Made by a program: the position numbers and the translations under genes. From NCBI GenBank assembly GCA_019683665.1, contig JADGIB010000042.1, positions 1 to 16,912 on the forward strand: a DNA stretch of 16,912 nt. Reading direction: 5' to 3'. Numbering within the stretch: the stretch's first letter is position 1; the number at the start of each line of letters is the position of its first letter. This document shows positions 1-6,503 of this stretch, piece after piece. Source of the DNA: Solirubrobacteraceae bacterium. Its GTDB lineage: Bacteria; Actinomycetota; Thermoleophilia; Solirubrobacterales; Solirubrobacteraceae. The notes under the pieces are model-generated. The model saw only the letters and a program-made list of their open reading frames with translations, was not told the DNA's origin and made no database searches.

Positions 1-326
1 CGGCGGCGGCGCCGGACGCGGGCGGGGCGGCCGACCCGGGGGCGACGACCCCGGCGCCGGCGCCCGACGCGCCGGCCACGCCGACGGCCGCGGGCGCGCC
101 GGCCGCCGCCTCCGACGACGACGGCCCGTCGCCGCTCGTCGTCGGCGCGATCGTCTTCGCCGCCCTCGTCCTCGTCGTGCTGCTCGTCGCCGCGATCGTC
201 CGCGTCACCGGCTGGGAGCCGGCCTGGCTGCCGCCCGCGCGCCACGCGCTCGGCGAGGCCGCCTACCGCGGCGGGGCGACCTGGGACGAGTTCCGCGACT
301 GGCTGCGCCCGCGCCGGGCGCGCTGA
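1..326 (+). CDS. C-terminal part of a membrane protein (partial, 5' end outside window)
   Basis: The reading frame is open from base 3 to a TGA at 324-326 and has no start inside the window. The visible 107 residues begin with an Ala/Pro/Asp-rich low-complexity linker of about 42 residues (repeated APxAP-type units). One clear hydrophobic segment follows (LVVGAIVFAALVLVVLLVAA), then a charged tail rich in Trp and Arg (GWEPAW, TWDEFRDWLRPRRAR). The layout is a flexible linker, a single membrane anchor and a short, probably cytoplasmic, basic tail. This could be the end of an anchored protein whose main domain lies upstream. No family can be named from this fragment. The stop codon lies 3 bp from the convergent stop of the TetR gene. 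Confidence 0.7.
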   Translation, partial: AAAPDAGGAADPGATTPAPAPDAPATPTAAGAPAAASDDDGPSPLVVGAIVFAALVLVVLLVAAIVRVTGWEPAWLPPARHALGEAAYRGGATWDEFRDWLRPRRAR

Positions 327-329
327 GCC

Positions 330-905
330 TCAGCCGCCGGCGAGCGCCTCGAGGTGGCGCCGCAGGAGCGCGCGGACCCGCCGCGGCGTCGTCGTCGCCG
401 GGTCGACGACCGCGTGCACGGCGAGCCCGTCGACAAGCGCGTGCAGCCGCTCGGCCTCGGCCGCGACGTCGCGCTCGACGCCGAGGCGGCGCACGACGGC
501 CGCGCACAGGCGGCGCAGGTCGGTGTGGGCGCGGTCGCGCAGCTCCTGCAGCTGCGGGTCGACGAGCGCGCGGGCCGTGAACGCGAGCCACACGTGCATC
601 TCGGCCCGGCGCTCGTCGTCGAGCGGGACGACCTCCTCCAGGTGGGCGAGCGCGCGGCGGACCGGCGGGCCCTGCGGGCGCAGCGCGGCGATCCGCTCCC
701 CGACCCGGCGGGCGACGAGCTCCATCGCGAACGCGACGAGCTCCGACTGGGTCGAGAAGTAGTGGCGCAGCGAGCCGGTCGAGCAGCCCGCCTCGGCGGC
801 GACGCGCCGCACCGACGCGCCCTCGATCCCGTCGCGCCGGACGACCCGCCAGACCGCGTCGGCGATCTCGGCCCGGCGGGCCTCGTGGTCGACGAGCCTC
901 GGCAT
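330..905 (-). CDS. TetR family transcriptional regulator
   Basis: This 191-residue protein has the usual TetR length and layout. The N-terminal helix-turn-helix spans about residues 10-56; the core reads VRRVAAEAGCSTGSLRHYF, with the typical G-S/T-L-x-H/Y-YF end of the recognition helix. A helical ligand-binding domain follows (DDERRAEMHVWLAF, then an amphipathic C-terminus). The sequence resembles the BetI/PksA-like TetR subgroup that has MHVWLAF. The ATG at 903-905 lies directly beside the divergent promoter region. A perfect 7+2+7 palindrome at 920-935 overlaps the predicted -10 boxes of this gene and of the divergent membrane protein gene, so autoregulation and control of that neighbour are likely. 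The ligand is unknown. Confidence 0.93.
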   Translation of the reverse strand: MPRLVDHEARRAEIADAVWRVVRRDGIEGASVRRVAAEAGCSTGSLRHYFSTQSELVAFAMELVARRVGERIAALRPQGPPVRRALAHLEEVVPLDDERRAEMHVWLAFTARALVDPQLQELRDRAHTDLRRLCAAVVRRLGVERDVAAEAERLHALVDGLAVHAVVDPATTTPRRVRALLRRHLEALAGG

Positions 906-919
906 CCTCGGCGGGTATT

Positions 920-935
920 TAGCACACCTGTGCTA
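920..935. promoter_or_regulatory. Candidate TetR operator (palindrome TAGCACA-CC-TGTGCTA)
   Basis: The arms TAGCACA (920-926) and TGTGCTA (929-935) are perfect reverse complements around a 2-bp centre. The site lies in the 41-bp gap between the divergent TetR and membrane protein genes. It overlaps TAAATA on the minus strand (921-916) and TAGAAC on the plus strand (934-939), so a bound dimer would block both promoters. This arrangement is typical of local TetR repressors; binding itself is inferred. Confidence 0.75.
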
Positions 936-939
936 GAAC
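934..939 (+). promoter_or_regulatory. Predicted -10 element of the small membrane protein gene
   Basis: TAGAAC ends 7 nt before the ATG at 947, which puts the expected transcription start at or within a base or two of the start codon. The mRNA would be leaderless. No Shine-Dalgarno sequence is seen and no good -35 hexamer is recognised. It overlaps the right arm of the palindrome. Confidence 0.45.
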
Positions 940-946
940 TGACCCC

Positions 947-1501
947 ATGCTGCTCGCGCTGATCGCCGCCTGCGAGATCGCGTTCTGGGCGATCCTCGGC
1001 GCCGGCCTGATCGCCCGCTACCTCCTGCGCCGGCGCCGGCTGAGCACGACCCTGCTGGTCGCCGTCCCGCTCGTCGACGTCGTCCTGCTCGTCGCGACGA
1101 CCGCCGACCTCGCGCGCGGGGCGACGGCCGGGTTCGCGCACGGGCTCGCCGCCGCCTACCTCGGCGTCTCGGTCGCGTTCGGCCCGAGCCTCGTCCGCTG
1201 GGCCGACGAGCGCGTCGCGCACCGCTTCGCCGGCGGGCCGAAGCCGTGGCGCCCGCCCCGGTACGGCCGCGCCCGCGCCCGCTACGAGTGGCGCGAGTTC
1301 GGCAAGGCCGCGCTCGCGTGGGCGATCGCCTGCGGCCTGCTCGGCCTGGCCATCCTCCTCGTCGGCGACGCCGGCCGCACCGAGGCGCTGGCCGCCTGGA
1401 TCGGGCGCCTGACGATCGCGCTGGCGATCTGGGCCGTCTGGCCGGTGTCGCACACGCTGTGGCCCAGCCGCCCGAAGGCGGGCGCCTCGTCCGACGCCTG
1501 A
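947..1501 (+). CDS. Conserved integral membrane protein paired with a TetR regulator
   Basis: This protein has 184 residues. Hydrophobic segments lie at about residues 1-22, 36-52, 62-80, 122-141 and 150-168, predicting four or five membrane passes. A basic loop (RARARYEWREFGKAALAW) precedes the fourth segment. I recognise the general type, a small actinobacterial membrane protein with motifs such as GFAHGLAAAYLGVSVAFG and YGRARARYEWREFG. It is commonly encoded beside a TetR regulator, but I know no biochemical function for it. The start follows the predicted -10 box by 7 nt and has no ribosome binding site, consistent with leaderless translation. The shared palindrome suggests it is the main target of the divergent TetR protein; export of or resistance to the inducer is possible but unproven. 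Confidence 0.85.
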   Translation: MLLALIAACEIAFWAILGAGLIARYLLRRRRLSTTLLVAVPLVDVVLLVATTADLARGATAGFAHGLAAAYLGVSVAFGPSLVRWADERVAHRFAGGPKPWRPPRYGRARARYEWREFGKAALAWAIACGLLGLAILLVGDAGRTEALAAWIGRLTIALAIWAVWPVSHTLWPSRPKAGASSDA

Positions 1502-1513
1502 CCGGGCGCGCCC

Positions 1514-1530
1514 ACCCCCGTCGAGGGGGT
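1514..1530 (+). terminator. Candidate hairpin terminator after the membrane protein gene
   Basis: ACCCCC (1514-1519) pairs with GGGGGT (1525-1530) across a 5-nt loop, GTCGA, starting 13 nt after the stop codon. No U-run follows, as is common in very GC-rich actinobacteria. A self-complementary GGGCGCGCCC sits just upstream at 1504-1513. Confidence 0.4.
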
Positions 1531-1550
1531 TCCCGGGCGGCCGCGGCCGC

Positions 1551-1556
1551 TAAAAT
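1551..1556 (+). promoter_or_regulatory. Predicted -10 element for nrdJ (TAAAAT)
   Basis: TAAAAT is the best match to a sigma-70-type -10 box in this region and stands out in a GC-rich context. It would place the transcription start near 1562-1564 and give nrdJ a leader of about 195 nt. A 14-bp GC palindrome (GCGGCCGCGGCCGC, 1537-1550) abuts it directly and lies between the -10 and -35 positions, where a repressor could act. No convincing -35 box is seen. Confidence 0.5.
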
Positions 1557-1562
1557 TCATGG

Positions 1563-1758
1563 AGTTTGCGGGGATGACGCCGACGCGGAGGCAGGGCTCC
1601 GTGTTTCCTATCGACCCCGGACGGCCACTGCCGACGCGGTTCCGTCCGACGCAAGGGGGATGCTTCACGACCCCGTCTTCCCCATCACCGAAGACATCCC
1701 CGCCCCGCCGCCGGAGGGGAAACCCCTGCATTCGTACCACTTTTCGGGAGGCAGCAGC
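1563..1758 (+). promoter_or_regulatory. Structured 5' leader of nrdJ
   Basis: This region has clearly lower GC than the genes around it. It contains several perfect stems: CGGACGG/CCGTCCG (1618-1624 with 1642-1648), GTCTTC/GAAGAC (1675-1680 with 1690-1695, 9-nt loop) and AGGGG/CCCCT (1715-1719 with 1723-1727, AAA loop). The motif CCGACGC occurs three times (1580, 1631, 1646). It ends with a good ribosome binding site, GGGAGG at 1746-1751, 7 nt before the nrdJ ATG. A small open frame (ATG at 1574, stop at 1760-1762) overlaps the nrdJ start as ATGA. I could not identify a known riboswitch class: the GGTGnAA, GCnACTG and AGGAGACC-type blocks of the cobalamin riboswitch are not present in order. 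Confidence 0.45.
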
Positions 1759-4620
1759 ATGACGGACCTCAGCGCCCAGACACCACTCGCCGCCGACTTC
1801 AAGGCCAGTGAGGCGCTGCGGGTTCGCAGACTGTTCACCACCCCCGGCGTCCACCCGTTCGACACCGTCGAGTGGGAGATCCGCGACGCGCGGATCGGCC
1901 ACGGCGACCGGGTCGCCTTCGAGCAGAAGGACGTCGAGTTCCCGGCGACGTGGTCGCAGAACGCGACGAACATCGTCGCCCAGAAGTACTTCCGCGGCCA
2001 GCTCGGCTCGCCGACCCGCGAGCGCTCGGTCAAGCAGATGATCTCCCGCGTCGCGGGGACGATCGCCGACTGGGGCCGCTCGCGCGGCTACTTCGCGACC
2101 GTCGAGGACGGCGACGCGTTCGAGGCCGAGCTGACGTACATCCTGCTCCACCAGATGGCGGCGTTCAACAGCCCCGTCTGGTTCAACGTCGGCTTCGAGG
2201 AGCAGCCGCAGTGCTCGGCCTGCTTCATCCTCTCCGTCGAGGACACGATGGAGTCGATCCTCGACTGGAACACCAAGGAGGGCCGCATCTTCCGCGGCGG
2301 CTCCGGGGCGGGGATCAACCTCTCGAAGATCCGCGGCTCGATGGAGCCGCTCAGCAAGGGCGGCACGGCCTCCGGCCCGGTGTCGTTCATGCGCGGCGCC
2401 GACGCGTGGGCGGGGACGATCAAGTCGGGCGGCAAGACGCGCCGCGCGGCGAAGATGGTCGTCCTCGACGTCGACCACCCCGACATCATCGAGTTCATCG
2501 AGTGCAAGGCCAAGGAGGAGGACAAGGCCGAGGCGCTCGCGCGCGCGGGGTTCGACATGTCGATCGACGGCGACGGCTTCACGTCGATCCAGTACCAGAA
2601 CGCGAACAACTCGGTCCGCGTCACCGAGGAGTTCATGCAGGCCGTCGAGAACGACGGCGAGTGGCAGACGATCGCCCGCACGACCGGCGAGCCGGTCGAG
2701 ACGCTGCGCGCCCGCGACGTCATGAGCAGGATCGCGCAGGCCGCCTGGCGCTGCGCGGACCCGGGCATCCAGTACGACACGACGATCAACCAGTGGCACA
2801 CGTGCCCGAACTCGGGGCGCATCAACGCGAGCAACCCGTGCTCGGAGTACATGCACGTCGACGACTCGGCCTGCAACCTGGCGTCGCTGAACCTCATGAA
2901 GTTCCGCCGCCCGGACGGCACGTTCGACGTCGAGCGCTTCGAGCACGCGGTCGACATCGTGTTCCTGGCCCAGGAGATCATCGTCGGGCCGTCGAGCTAC
3001 CCGACCGAGGAGATCGGCCGCAACGCGCGCGCGTTCCGCCAGCTCGGCCTCGGCTACGCGAACCTCGGCGCGTACCTCATGAGCAACGGCATGCCGTACG
3101 ACTCCGACGAGGGGCGCGCGACGGCGGCCGCGATCACCGCGCTCATGACCGGCCGCGCGTACCTGGGCTCGGCCCGGATCGCGGCGGCGATGGGGCCGTA
3201 CGAGAAGTACGAGGAGAACCGCGAGCCGCACAACGCGGTCATGCGGATGCACCGCGACGCCTCGTACTCGATCCCGGACCGCTTCTGCCAGGACCAGGGG
3301 CTGCTGGCCGCCGCCCGCCAGACGTGGGACGAGGCGGTCGCCGCCGGCGAGGTCCACGGCTACCGCAACGCGCAGGCGACGGTGCTCGCCCCGACCGGGA
3401 CGATCTCCTTCCTCATGGACTGCGACACGACCGGCATCGAGCCGGACTTCTCGCTCGTCAAGTACAAGGAGCTCGTCGGCGGCGGGACGATGACGATCGT
3501 CAACCGCACGATCCCGATGGCGCTCAGGACGCTCGGCTACAGCGACGAGCAGATCGAGCAGATCGAGGCATACGTCCACGAGCACGGCACGATCGTCGAC
3601 GCGCCGGGCCTCGACCCCGAGCACCTGCCGGTGTTCGACGTCGCCGTCGGCCCGCGGGCGATCTCGCACATGGGCCACATCAAGATGATGGGCGCGGTCC
3701 AGCCGTTCATCTCGGGCGCGATCTCCAAGACGGTGAACATGCCCAACGACGTCACGCCCGACGACATCGCCGACGCCTACATCCAGGCGTGGAAGCTCGG
3801 CGTCAAGGCGCTGGCGATCTACCGCGACGGCTCCAAGACGGCGCAGGCGCTGCGCACGGACGCCAAGGAGTCCAAGGGCGAGGGCGTCGGCGAGAAGCTC
3901 TACACGCAGGAGGAGCTCGACCAGGCGGTCGCCGCGGCGGTGTCGAAGGTCCGGGCGGAGATGGGCCCGGCGCGGCGCAAGATGCCGCGCGAGCGCAAGT
4001 CGATCACGCACAAGTTCAACGTCGGCGGCCACGAGGGCTACATCACCGCCGGCATGTACGACGACGGGACCGTCGGCGAGATCTTCCTGACCGACATCGG
4101 CAAGGAGGGCTCGACGCTGCGGGGGATGATGAACTCCTTCGCGACGGCGATCTCGATCGCGCTCCAGTACGGCGTGCCGCTCGAGACCCTCGTCGAGAAG
4201 TTCGCCTACATGCGCTTCGAGCCGGAGGGGATCACCCAGAACCCGGAGATCCCGTTCGCGAAGTCGATGCCCGACTACATCATGCGCTGGCTCGCGTCGC
4301 GCTTCTGCGACGTCGAGGTCCAGGAGGAGCTGGGCATCATGACCGAGGCCGTCCGCGCCCGGAAGTCGGGCGAGGACGCGGCGACGAGCCTGTCCGACTA
4401 CCCGGCCGGCCCCGGGGCCGCCGCCCCGGCGGCGCCGGACGCGCCCGCGCAGCCGGCGCAGCCGGCGGCCGCCGCGATGACCGACACCCCGCCGGTCGTC
4501 CCCGCCCGCCTCATGGGCCTCGACCTCGGCCCGGCCTGCAGCCAGTGCGGCGGCATGATGCAGCGGACCGGCTCCTGCTACACGTGCTCGAGCTGCGGCA
4601 ACAACACCGGCTGCGGTTGA
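1759..4620 (+). CDS. nrdJ: Adenosylcobalamin-dependent (class II) ribonucleoside-diphosphate reductase
   Basis: This enzyme reduces ribonucleotides to deoxyribonucleotides in the cytoplasm, generating the thiyl radical from adenosylcobalamin and needing no small subunit or oxygen. The 953 residues match the actinobacterial long NrdJ form. The finger-loop motif NPCSE (359-363) supplies the active-site Asn, Cys and Glu. Cys155 (in QCSACF) and Cys372 (in SACNLASLN) fit the redox pair, and PTGTIS is at about 545-550. After an Ala/Pro-rich linker (about 880-906), the C-terminus is a Cys-rich zinc-ribbon-like tail from 927 (CSQC, CYTCSSC, GCG end), typical of class II enzymes re-reduced by thioredoxin-like proteins. 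The ATG at 1759 has GGGAGG 7 nt upstream and gives the usual N-terminus; the longer in-frame opening upstream is not coding-like. No nrdR gene is visible in the window. Confidence 0.97.
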   Translation: MTDLSAQTPLAADFKASEALRVRRLFTTPGVHPFDTVEWEIRDARIGHGDRVAFEQKDVEFPATWSQNATNIVAQKYFRGQLGSPTRERSVKQMISRVAGTIADWGRSRGYFATVEDGDAFEAELTYILLHQMAAFNSPVWFNVGFEEQPQCSACFILSVEDTMESILDWNTKEGRIFRGGSGAGINLSKIRGSMEPLSKGGTASGPVSFMRGADAWAGTIKSGGKTRRAAKMVVLDVDHPDIIEFIECKAKEEDKAEALARAGFDMSIDGDGFTSIQYQNANNSVRVTEEFMQAVENDGEWQTIARTTGEPVETLRARDVMSRIAQAAWRCADPGIQYDTTINQWHTCPNSGRINASNPCSEYMHVDDSACNLASLNLMKFRRPDGTFDVERFEHAVDIVFLAQEIIVGPSSYPTEEIGRNARAFRQLGLGYANLGAYLMSNGMPYDSDEGRATAAAITALMTGRAYLGSARIAAAMGPYEKYEENREPHNAVMRMHRDASYSIPDRFCQDQGLLAAARQTWDEAVAAGEVHGYRNAQATVLAPTGTISFLMDCDTTGIEPDFSLVKYKELVGGGTMTIVNRTIPMALRTLGYSDEQIEQIEAYVHEHGTIVDAPGLDPEHLPVFDVAVGPRAISHMGHIKMMGAVQPFISGAISKTVNMPNDVTPDDIADAYIQAWKLGVKALAIYRDGSKTAQALRTDAKESKGEGVGEKLYTQEELDQAVAAAVSKVRAEMGPARRKMPRERKSITHKFNVGGHEGYITAGMYDDGTVGEIFLTDIGKEGSTLRGMMNSFATAISIALQYGVPLETLVEKFAYMRFEPEGITQNPEIPFAKSMPDYIMRWLASRFCDVEVQEELGIMTEAVRARKSGEDAATSLSDYPAGPGAAAPAAPDAPAQPAQPAAAAMTDTPPVVPARLMGLDLGPACSQCGGMMQRTGSCYTCSSCGNNTGCG

Positions 4621-4630
4621 TCGCCGGCTG

Positions 4631-4642
4631 ACGTCCGGACGT
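4631..4642. repeat. 12-bp palindrome after the nrdJ stop
   Basis: ACGTCCGGACGT is perfectly self-complementary and begins 11 nt after the nrdJ stop. It may be part of the termination region or a protein-binding site; nothing in the sequence decides this. Confidence 0.4.
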
Positions 4643-4645
4643 TCC

Positions 4646-4670
4646 GAGGGGCCGCCACGCGCGGCCCCTC
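4646..4670 (+). terminator. Strong hairpin terminator of nrdJ
   Basis: GAGGGGCCGC (4646-4655) and GCGGCCCCTC (4661-4670) form a perfect 10-bp stem with a 5-nt CACGC loop, 25 nt after the nrdJ stop. No clean U-run follows, only GTCGTTCGTG. This is the most stable simple stem near the end of nrdJ and most likely ends its transcript. Confidence 0.7.
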
Positions 4671-4708
4671 GTCGTTCGTGGGGCCCCTCGTCGTTCGCGG
4701 GGCCCCTC
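4661..4708 (+). repeat. 19-bp tandem repeat, about 2.5 copies
   Basis: The unit GGGGCCCCTCGTCGTTCGC is present at 4680-4698. A copy with two changes lies before it (4661-4679) and a 10-bp partial copy after it (4699-4708). The first copy also serves as the right arm of the nrdJ terminator. Each unit carries the self-complementary core GGGGCCCC or a variant. The array lies between two genes of the same direction. Confidence 0.7.
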
Positions 4709-4713
4709 CCGCG

Positions 4714-4762
4714 CGCGAGTGGCGATCCAGCCCCGCCGAGCGGGGCCGGATCGCCGCTCGCG
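4714..4762 (+). repeat. Long imperfect inverted repeat / stem-loop upstream of the MDR gene
   Basis: Three stacked stems fold into one hairpin: CGCGAG with CTCGCG (4714-4719/4757-4762), GGCGATCC with GGATCGCC (4721-4728/4748-4755) and GCCCCG with CGGGGC (4730-4735/4741-4746). They are separated by one T-G wobble and one A-C mismatch, with a CCGAG loop. In all, 20 Watson-Crick pairs fall within 49 nt. It lies about 90 nt before the MDR gene start, so it could be a second terminator or a leader structure. Confidence 0.65.
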
Positions 4763-4838
4763 ACGTCGGCCGGGCGGCGGAGCGGTCCCCGGCGGCCGAG
4801 GTGGCGTCGGGGCGCCCGGCTCGGCGGGCGGCGCCTGC

Positions 4839-4843
4839 GAGGA
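4839..4843 (+). promoter_or_regulatory. Ribosome binding site that sets the MDR gene start
   Basis: GAGGA lies 7 nt before the GTG at 4851. This supports the GTG over an in-frame ATG at 4719, which falls inside the long hairpin and would add 44 Gly/Ala/Arg-rich residues not expected in this family. Confidence 0.6.
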
Positions 4844-4850
4844 TCGGGCC

Positions 4851-5822
4851 GTGCTCGCCGCCGTCCACCCCACGTCCGGCCCGCAGGCCGGGGTCCTCGA
4901 GATCGCCGACGTCGAGCGGCCGGCGCCCGGGCCCGGCGAGGTGCTCGTGCGGGTCGCCGTGTCGGGGGTCAACCCGACCGACGTCAAGGCGCGCCGGCGG
5001 CTGGACGGGACGGCGCCGTGGCCGGACGTCACGCCCGACCAGGACGGCGCCGGGACGATCGAGGCGGTCGGGCCGGGGGTGCCGGCGTCGCGGGTCGGCC
5101 AGCGCGTGTGGCTCTACCACGCGCAGTGGCAGCGCCGGCGCGGCACCGCCGCCCAGTGGATCGCGCTGCCCGCCACGCAGGCGGTCGCGCTCCCGGACGG
5201 GGTGGGCCTCGATCTCGGCGCCTGCCTGGGCATCCCGTACGTCACCGCCTTCCACGCCCTGCACGCCGACGGCCCGATCGCCGGGTCGCGGGTGCTCGTC
5301 CACGGCGGCGCCGGCTCGGTCGGGTACGCGGCGATCGAGCTGGCCAAGGCCGCCGGGGCGCAGGTCGCGGCGACGGTCTCGAGCGACGCGAAGGCGGCGG
5401 TGGCCCGGGCGGCCGGCGCCGACCTCGTCGTCGACTACCGCCGCGAGGACGTCGCCGCCCGGGTCCTCGACTGGGCGCCCGACGGCGTCGAGCGGATCGT
5501 CGACGTCGACCTCGTCCACAACCTCGCCGTCGACGCCGAGGTGATCGCCTCCCACGGCACGATCGTCGGCTACGTCGAGACGCCGGGCGCCGAGCTGCCT
5601 GCCGGCGCGCTCATGGCCCGCAACGCCCGCGTGCGGATGATGCTCGTCTACACGACGACGCCGGCCGAGCAGGCCGCGGCGACCGCCGGCATCACCGCCG
5701 CCCTCGGCGCCGGCGCGATCCGGCCGATGGAGCTGCACCGCTTCCCGCTCGAGCGCATCGCCGACGCCCACGACGCCGTCGAGGCGGGCCTCACCGGCCG
5801 GGCGATCGTCGAGCTGCCCTGA
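4851..5822 (+). CDS. NADPH:quinone reductase-like zinc-independent MDR oxidoreductase
   Basis: This is a 323-residue member of the medium-chain dehydrogenase/reductase superfamily, in the quinone oxidoreductase (zeta-crystallin/QOR) branch that uses NADPH. The N-terminal GroES-like domain has GVNPTDVKARR (39-49) and PDQDGAGTIEAVG (62-74), matching the family's PGxDxAGxV block. The Rossmann fold carries the nucleotide-binding motif VHGGAGSVGYAAIELAK (150-166). It ends with LERIADAHDAVEAGLTGRAIVELP, typical of the family. The structural and catalytic zinc ligands of alcohol dehydrogenases are absent. The natural substrate cannot be told from sequence. GTG is chosen as the start because GAGGA lies 7 nt upstream and the resulting N-terminus has the family length. 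It is separated from nrdJ by hairpins, so probably has its own promoter. Confidence 0.9.
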   Translation: MLAAVHPTSGPQAGVLEIADVERPAPGPGEVLVRVAVSGVNPTDVKARRRLDGTAPWPDVTPDQDGAGTIEAVGPGVPASRVGQRVWLYHAQWQRRRGTAAQWIALPATQAVALPDGVGLDLGACLGIPYVTAFHALHADGPIAGSRVLVHGGAGSVGYAAIELAKAAGAQVAATVSSDAKAAVARAAGADLVVDYRREDVAARVLDWAPDGVERIVDVDLVHNLAVDAEVIASHGTIVGYVETPGAELPAGALMARNARVRMMLVYTTTPAEQAAATAGITAALGAGAIRPMELHRFPLERIADAHDAVEAGLTGRAIVELP

Positions 5823-5849
5823 GTGCCGAGCCCCGAGCGGCAGGCTGGA

Positions 5850-5872
5850 GCACGGGCCTGACGGCCGCGTGC
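5850..5872. terminator. Weak candidate hairpin between convergent genes
   Basis: GCACG-GGCC (5850-5858) pairs with GGCC-CGTGC (5863-5872) across a TGAC loop, with one bulged G. It lies 28 nt after the MDR gene stop and could stop transcripts from either direction. The rest of the 148-bp gap to the convergent RES gene shows nothing recognisable. Confidence 0.3.
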
Positions 5873-5970
5873 GCGAGGTCCATGGCCCTGCATGACGACG
5901 CGGCCCGGCGGCGCGGCCGGGGCGCAGCGCCGAATCAGCCAGCACAGACGGCCCACGGAAGACGCGGCTC

Positions 5971-6495
5971 CTAGGCGGTCATGCCGGTCGGCGGCGGCGG
6001 AACCTCGTCCAACAGGCGCCGCTCGACGGGACGAGCCCGCTCGGCGGGCGGCGGCCAGTCGTCGCAGAAGACGCAGATGACGTGGTGGCCGGGCCGGGCC
6101 GCGCTCGGGGCGATCAACCCGGCCCAGCCCTCCCGGTGGAGCTGATCGCCGATCGCCTGGTACGGAGGCCAGGTGCGCCGGGTCGGCCGTGGCGGGAGGA
6201 GCCCCACCCGCTGCAGTCGCTCGGCGGTGCGCAGGTCCGCGAGGACGAGATCGAGCTCCCAGCGATGCAGGTCGAACGGGATCGCGTGCTGAGGCGGCAG
6301 GCCGCGCTCGGCCAGTAGCCGGTACCACTCGGCGATCGCGGTGTCGGCCTCGTCGGCCAGGTAGAGGCCGCGCACCTGCTCGCCGTGCTGCCAGCGCCCG
6401 TCGCCGGGAACCCGCGAGCGGCCGAGCAGGTCGGAGCCGCGGGGGCTGTGACGCCACCCTTCGCCCGTCAGGGACAGCGGGTCGACGTCGAGCAA
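5971..6495 (-). CDS. RES-domain toxin of a type II toxin-antitoxin pair
   Basis: RES toxins (for example MbcT) degrade cellular NAD+ and are held inactive by the partner antitoxin. From a TTG start at 6495 this is 174 residues, normal for the family. The three name-giving residues fit at Arg15 (in WRHSP), Glu56 (in TAIAEWYRLL) and Ser131 (in APSAARPG), with Tyr45 in GLYLADE. Typical blocks are DGRWQHGE, RTWPPYQAIGDQLHREGWAGLIAPSAARP and the end HVICVFCD. The gene begins 8 nt after the antitoxin stop, so translation is probably coupled. The TTG has no good Shine-Dalgarno sequence; an ATG at 6621 is in frame but would overlap the antitoxin by 118 bp and adds non-family sequence. The family assignment is firm; the exact start is not. 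Confidence 0.85.
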   Translation of the reverse strand: MLDVDPLSLTGEGWRHSPRGSDLLGRSRVPGDGRWQHGEQVRGLYLADEADTAIAEWYRLLAERGLPPQHAIPFDLHRWELDLVLADLRTAERLQRVGLLPPRPTRRTWPPYQAIGDQLHREGWAGLIAPSAARPGHHVICVFCDDWPPPAERARPVERRLLDEVPPPPTGMTA

Positions 6496-6503
6496 CGGCC
6501 CGG

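Noticed and set aside
1624..1630. GCCACTG in the nrdJ leader as part of a cobalamin riboswitch
   Set aside because: This short string occurs in some cobalamin riboswitches, but the other required blocks (GGTGnAA..CC, TGGGAAGGC and the AGGAGACC-type B12 box) are not found in order around it.
1246..1758. Long in-frame opening upstream of nrdJ as a 170-residue N-terminal extension
   Set aside because: It overlaps the membrane protein gene in another frame, crosses the hairpin and promoter region, and the family N-terminus and ribosome binding site fit the ATG at 1759.
1282..4032. Very long minus-strand open frame across nrdJ
   Set aside because: It is rich in Arg, Asp, Val, His and Leu with no domain pattern, as expected for the antisense shadow of a GC-rich gene; nrdJ on the plus strand is unmistakable.
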